NCBI GenBank assembly: GCA_015494065.1 | Contig: WGCA01000044.1 | Location: 1 to 64,000 of the forward strand | DNA: 64,000 nucleotides | Direction of reading: 5' to 3' | DNA from: Thermodesulfobacteriaceae bacterium | Lineage (GTDB): Bacteria > Desulfobacterota > Thermodesulfobacteria > Thermodesulfobacteriales > Thermodesulfatatoraceae | Translations under genes and position numbers: made by a program | Part shown: positions 60,923 through 64,000 of the stretch, piece after piece | Numbering within the stretch: the stretch's first letter is position 1 | How the letters are laid out: every line of letters begins with the position of its first letter | The notes under the pieces: generated by a model | The model's database searches: none | Seen by the model: the letters and a program-made list of their open reading frames with translations, nothing else | Told to the model about the DNA's origin: nothing

Positions 60923-61759
60923 ATGTCTTATAAACAGCTGCCGGAATATTGTCGTCCCTGTTTGGAAAGATTGGCGCGTCAGGCCATGAGTCTGGCGTGT
61001 TCCCCTGCCAAAGAACATTTAGAGCTTGCCCTGGCCTGGCTTGATGAGCTTTACAGCCCGGAAATCCCGCCTCCGGTGATAGCTTCCCGTTTGCATAAGC
61101 GAATCAAAAAATACTGCGCCAATGAAGACCCTTACGCCCCCCTAAAAGAAAAAGAGATAGCCCTGGCACGCCAGATAGTGCCGAAACTCCGACCCCGTTA
61201 CGAAAGAGAGCCCGGTAAACTCTTCTATTTTTCCCTTTTGGGCAACGCCATAGATTTTTTTAGGCCCTACCCGGAGATAAAGGCGGCCTTTGAGGCCGGG
61301 GTCACCCTGGCCATAGATCATCTCCCCTCTTTGCTTAAAAGGTTAGAGATGGCCCGTACCTTTCTCCTGCTTGCGGATAACGCCGGCGAAGTCTTCTTTG
61401 ACCTGCCCCTACTTTCCTTCCTTAGGAAACGGGGCCTTGAGGTCTTTTACGCCGTAAAGCCTAAACCCATCCAGAACGACCTTTCTCTGGCCGATCTTCA
61501 ATGGCTTGGGCTTTCTCTTCCAGCCCAAGTAGTCTCCACCGGGGCCGAAATGGTAGGGCTTTTGCTTGAAGAGGCCTCTTCTTCTTTTAAGGAGCTTTAT
61601 TTTGGGGCCGACGTGGTGGTGGCTAAGGGGATGGGGCATTTTGAGACCATAGTTAATGAGCCTCAAAGGGAGCTATTTTTCCTCCTCTGTGCTAAATGTG
61701 TCCCGGTGGCCCTGGCCCTCGGGGTAAAGGTAAACGACTATGTGATCTCTAAGTCATGA
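60923..61759 (+). CDS. DUF89/ARMT1-like damage-control phosphatase family protein
   Basis: CRPCLERL, LLLADNAGEVFFDLPLL, YFGADVVVAKGMGHFETI. Confidence 0.87.
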   Translation: MSYKQLPEYCRPCLERLARQAMSLACSPAKEHLELALAWLDELYSPEIPPPVIASRLHKRIKKYCANEDPYAPLKEKEIALARQIVPKLRPRYEREPGKLFYFSLLGNAIDFFRPYPEIKAAFEAGVTLAIDHLPSLLKRLEMARTFLLLADNAGEVFFDLPLLSFLRKRGLEVFYAVKPKPIQNDLSLADLQWLGLSLPAQVVSTGAEMVGLLLEEASSSFKELYFGADVVVAKGMGHFETIVNEPQRELFFLLCAKCVPVALALGVKVNDYVISKS

Positions 61760-62091
61760 AAAGGGGCTTTATACCGGTTACTTGTCATTGTGCCCTTTTA
61801 GCCGTCCTCTACGTGTTGACCTTTGTCCTTTCAAACCTTGACGGCTACCTGACTCTTCTTTGTTTGGAAACCGGGCTTTGTAAAGAACAAAACCCTTTTA
61901 TGCGCTGGGCCCTTAATGTTTCTCCTTTGTTTTTTCTGGTGGTCAAAAATCTGGCCGTGGGCGTCTTCGGGGCGGTGCTTTTTGGCATCGGAGTGCGTTA
62001 TCAAAAAAGGCTGGTTCTCCTTTCTTTTATCTTTCTCTTTTTCTGTTATTTGTGGGTGGTAGTGTTCCATTTTTATTTTTGGTGGGCCTAA
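61756..62091 (+). CDS. Small integral membrane protein (possibly DUF5658-like)
   Basis: Three or four TM helices; LSNLDGYLTLLCLETGLCKEQNPFMRWALN; ATGA overlap with the DUF89 gene. Confidence 0.6.
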   Translation: MKRGFIPVTCHCALLAVLYVLTFVLSNLDGYLTLLCLETGLCKEQNPFMRWALNVSPLFFLVVKNLAVGVFGAVLFGIGVRYQKRLVLLSFIFLFFCYLWVVVFHFYFWWA

Positions 62092-62103
62092 ATTTAAAAA
62101 AAT

Positions 62104-62148
62104 TCCTCCCTGGCCGAATATTTTTATTAACAACGGCGTAAGGGAGGA
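62104..62148 (+). promoter_or_regulatory. SD-sequestering hairpin in the leader of the GGDEF gene
   Basis: TCCTCCCT (62104-62111) pairs perfectly with AGGGAGGA (62141-62148, the SD); inner GCCG (62113-62116) pairs with CGGC (62134-62137). Confidence 0.5.
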
Positions 62149-62151
62149 GAT

Positions 62152-63006
62152 ATGTTTGACGGGATAGAGAACAGGGAAACCTTTGTTCCCCACGCCACCG
62201 AGGCCGAAAGCTTTAAAGCTAAACTGGAGGCCGAAAGAGAAGCCTTGCTTAGCGCTTGGATCGCCTTTCTCGAATTACAAAGGGCCAAAAAAGTCCCCTT
62301 TCCTCCCCAGTATGCCGACGCCTTCTACGCCGCCACCAAAATCAAAAAGAAGGACAATTACATTTTGAATCTCCTGGTAGAAGGCAAGGACATCTTCTCC
62401 TCACTGCTTGACAAAATTAATCCTGACATAGCGGCCCGTCTGGGCCTGGGCGAAGAACTCAATAGGATTACCAATTATCTCCAGCGTATTGAGGAGCTGG
62501 AAAGGGAACTTTCCTTCCTCAAAGAGAGTTTCTTGCGGGACAAATTAACCGGTCTCTGGAACGAAAATGCTCTGGAAAAATTCTTCAACGAAGTGGTCAT
62601 GCAAAACATCTTCGAAGAAGACTATCTCCTCTGTTACTTTGACCTGGACAATTTCAAGGCTGTAAACGACCACTATGGTCATAAGATGGGAGACAGGACG
62701 CTGGTGGCCTTTGCCCAATTTTTAAAAAGCAACCTCAAGCCCAAAGACTTTCCCTGTCGCCTCCACGGAGACGAATTCGCCGCCGTGGTGGTAGGGGTAA
62801 CCATCGATAAATTTTTGCCTTTTATGGAGACCCTCTACGAGAAGGGGCTGACCCTCAAATTTCCCGACGGAATCCGCACCATCAAATTTTCCGTAGGGAT
62901 TACCAACGTCATCGCCTCAGATACCCTGGGCAAGGCCCTTGAGCGGGCCGATTTTTCCATGTACTGGTGCAAAGAAAACAAAAAGCTAAAGCCGGTGCGC
63001 GTTTAG
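62152..63006 (+). CDS. GGDEF-domain protein (putative diguanylate cyclase, HGDEF variant)
   Basis: DKLTGLWNENALEKFF, YFDLDNFKAVNDHYGHKMGDRTL, CRLHGDEFAAVVVG. Confidence 0.88.
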   Translation: MFDGIENRETFVPHATEAESFKAKLEAEREALLSAWIAFLELQRAKKVPFPPQYADAFYAATKIKKKDNYILNLLVEGKDIFSSLLDKINPDIAARLGLGEELNRITNYLQRIEELERELSFLKESFLRDKLTGLWNENALEKFFNEVVMQNIFEEDYLLCYFDLDNFKAVNDHYGHKMGDRTLVAFAQFLKSNLKPKDFPCRLHGDEFAAVVVGVTIDKFLPFMETLYEKGLTLKFPDGIRTIKFSVGITNVIASDTLGKALERADFSMYWCKENKKLKPVRV

Positions 63007-63993
63007 GTATTCCTGAGCCAATTTTAGTATTTTTTCTTTCTCATCCGGGTGAAACCAGTGGATATCCTTTTCCTTGCGGAACCAGCTAAGCTGCCGTTTG
63101 GCGTAATGGCGGGTATCGCGCTTCATAAGGCGCACGGCCTCCTCAAAAGAAAGGGCCCCTTTCAGATAGGCGATCATGTGGCGGTAGCCTATGGCCCTTA
63201 AGGGCTTAAGGGTAGGAGAATATCCTTTAGCGAGAATTTCTTTTATCTCTTCGAGAAGACCCGCTTCAAGCATTTTGTCTACCCGGGCGTCAAGACGCTG
63301 GTAGAGCTCTTTTCGGGGTAGAGTAAGGCCTATTTTGAGACAGGGGTAACGCTTTCTGGCAAAGGCGTGCTCCTTGGCCAGGGAGGAGAAGGTCTTTCCC
63401 GTAGTGTAATACACCTCAAGGGCCCTTAGGATACGCACCCTGTCCCGGGGTGAGATCTTTTGGGCGTAGAAAGGGTCTATTCCTTTGAGCTCTTCATATA
63501 GAGAGGTCAGCCCTTCTTTTTCCAGACGTTCTCTTAGTTTTTCCCGGATGGCCCCTACCTCTCCCACTTCAAAGAGCCCGTGAAGGAGGGCCCGGAGGTA
63601 AAGGCCGGTTCCCCCGGCCAGGATGGGTTGTTTGCCACGTTTGGCAAGATCAGCTATAACCCGGTCCGCCAGCTCTACGAAACGGGCGGCGTTGAATTCC
63701 TCATCCAGCTCCAGGATACCCAAGAGGTGGTGGGGAGCTCGGGCCAGCTCCTCCAGGCTTGGTTTGGCCGCCCCGATGTTCAGGTGTTTGTAGACCTGTA
63801 CGGAATCAAAATTTATGACTTCGCCCCTTAATCTTTCTGCCAAAAATACGGCTACCTCCGTCTTGCCCACACCGGTAGGGCCTACCACGGCGATCAGGGG
63901 GATATCCTTTTCAAAGGGGGCGTCCGAGTCTTTTTCTGACCTCTTCAAGGCTGATACTCCAGGATATAGGTCGGCCGTGGGGGCATCTTTCAA
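62986..63993 (-). CDS. miaA: tRNA dimethylallyltransferase
   Basis: LIAVVGPTGVGKTEVAVFLAERLRGEVINFDSVQVYKHLNIGAAKPS; ILAGGTGLYLRALLHGLF. True start may lie downstream (N-terminal ~30 aa not typical). Confidence 0.95.
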   Translation of the reverse strand: MKDAPTADLYPGVSALKRSEKDSDAPFEKDIPLIAVVGPTGVGKTEVAVFLAERLRGEVINFDSVQVYKHLNIGAAKPSLEELARAPHHLLGILELDEEFNAARFVELADRVIADLAKRGKQPILAGGTGLYLRALLHGLFEVGEVGAIREKLRERLEKEGLTSLYEELKGIDPFYAQKISPRDRVRILRALEVYYTTGKTFSSLAKEHAFARKRYPCLKIGLTLPRKELYQRLDARVDKMLEAGLLEEIKEILAKGYSPTLKPLRAIGYRHMIAYLKGALSFEEAVRLMKRDTRHYAKRQLSWFRKEKDIHWFHPDEKEKILKLAQEYLNAHRL

Positions 63994-64000
63994 GCCGTTT

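Noticed and set aside
62092-62151. GEMM c-di-GMP riboswitch upstream of the GGDEF gene
   Set aside because: 60-nt spacer is too short and lacks the GEMM core; only a simple SD-blocking hairpin is supported.

Overview
Gene-dense (about 95% coding) 64 kb chromosomal window with no tRNA, rRNA, CRISPR array, prophage or transposase that I can support. I call 57 CDSs, many of them stop/start overlapped in operons. Most are housekeeping: ddl, plsC, carB, galE, sfsA, lpxK, msbA, htpX, rsmE, prmA, guaA, gpsA, serS, lgt, leuS, icd, miaA. The metabolic landmark is a dsrA-dsrB-dsrD operon (34669-37522) with a strong sigma70-like promoter, an intercistronic hairpin and a 3' terminator. With the gene content this points to a thermophilic sulfate- or sulfur-metabolising bacterium, probably Thermodesulfobacteria-like (inference). 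The most interesting accessory module is a minus-strand operon at 28880-33560. It encodes an MglB-like roadblock protein, an MglA GTPase, an unassigned 439-aa protein with an acidic N-terminus and a possibly CheW-like C-terminus, and a TPR/GspE-N/PilB-type ATPase. Other leads are two hairpins that sequester the Shine-Dalgarno sequences of motA and of a GGDEF gene, a PilZ protein whose RxxxR and NxSxxG motifs are about 90 residues apart, an operator-like inverted repeat inside the rubrerythrin promoter, a permease-GldG fusion exporter with DUF4340, and a 240-bp structured intergenic gap upstream of serS.
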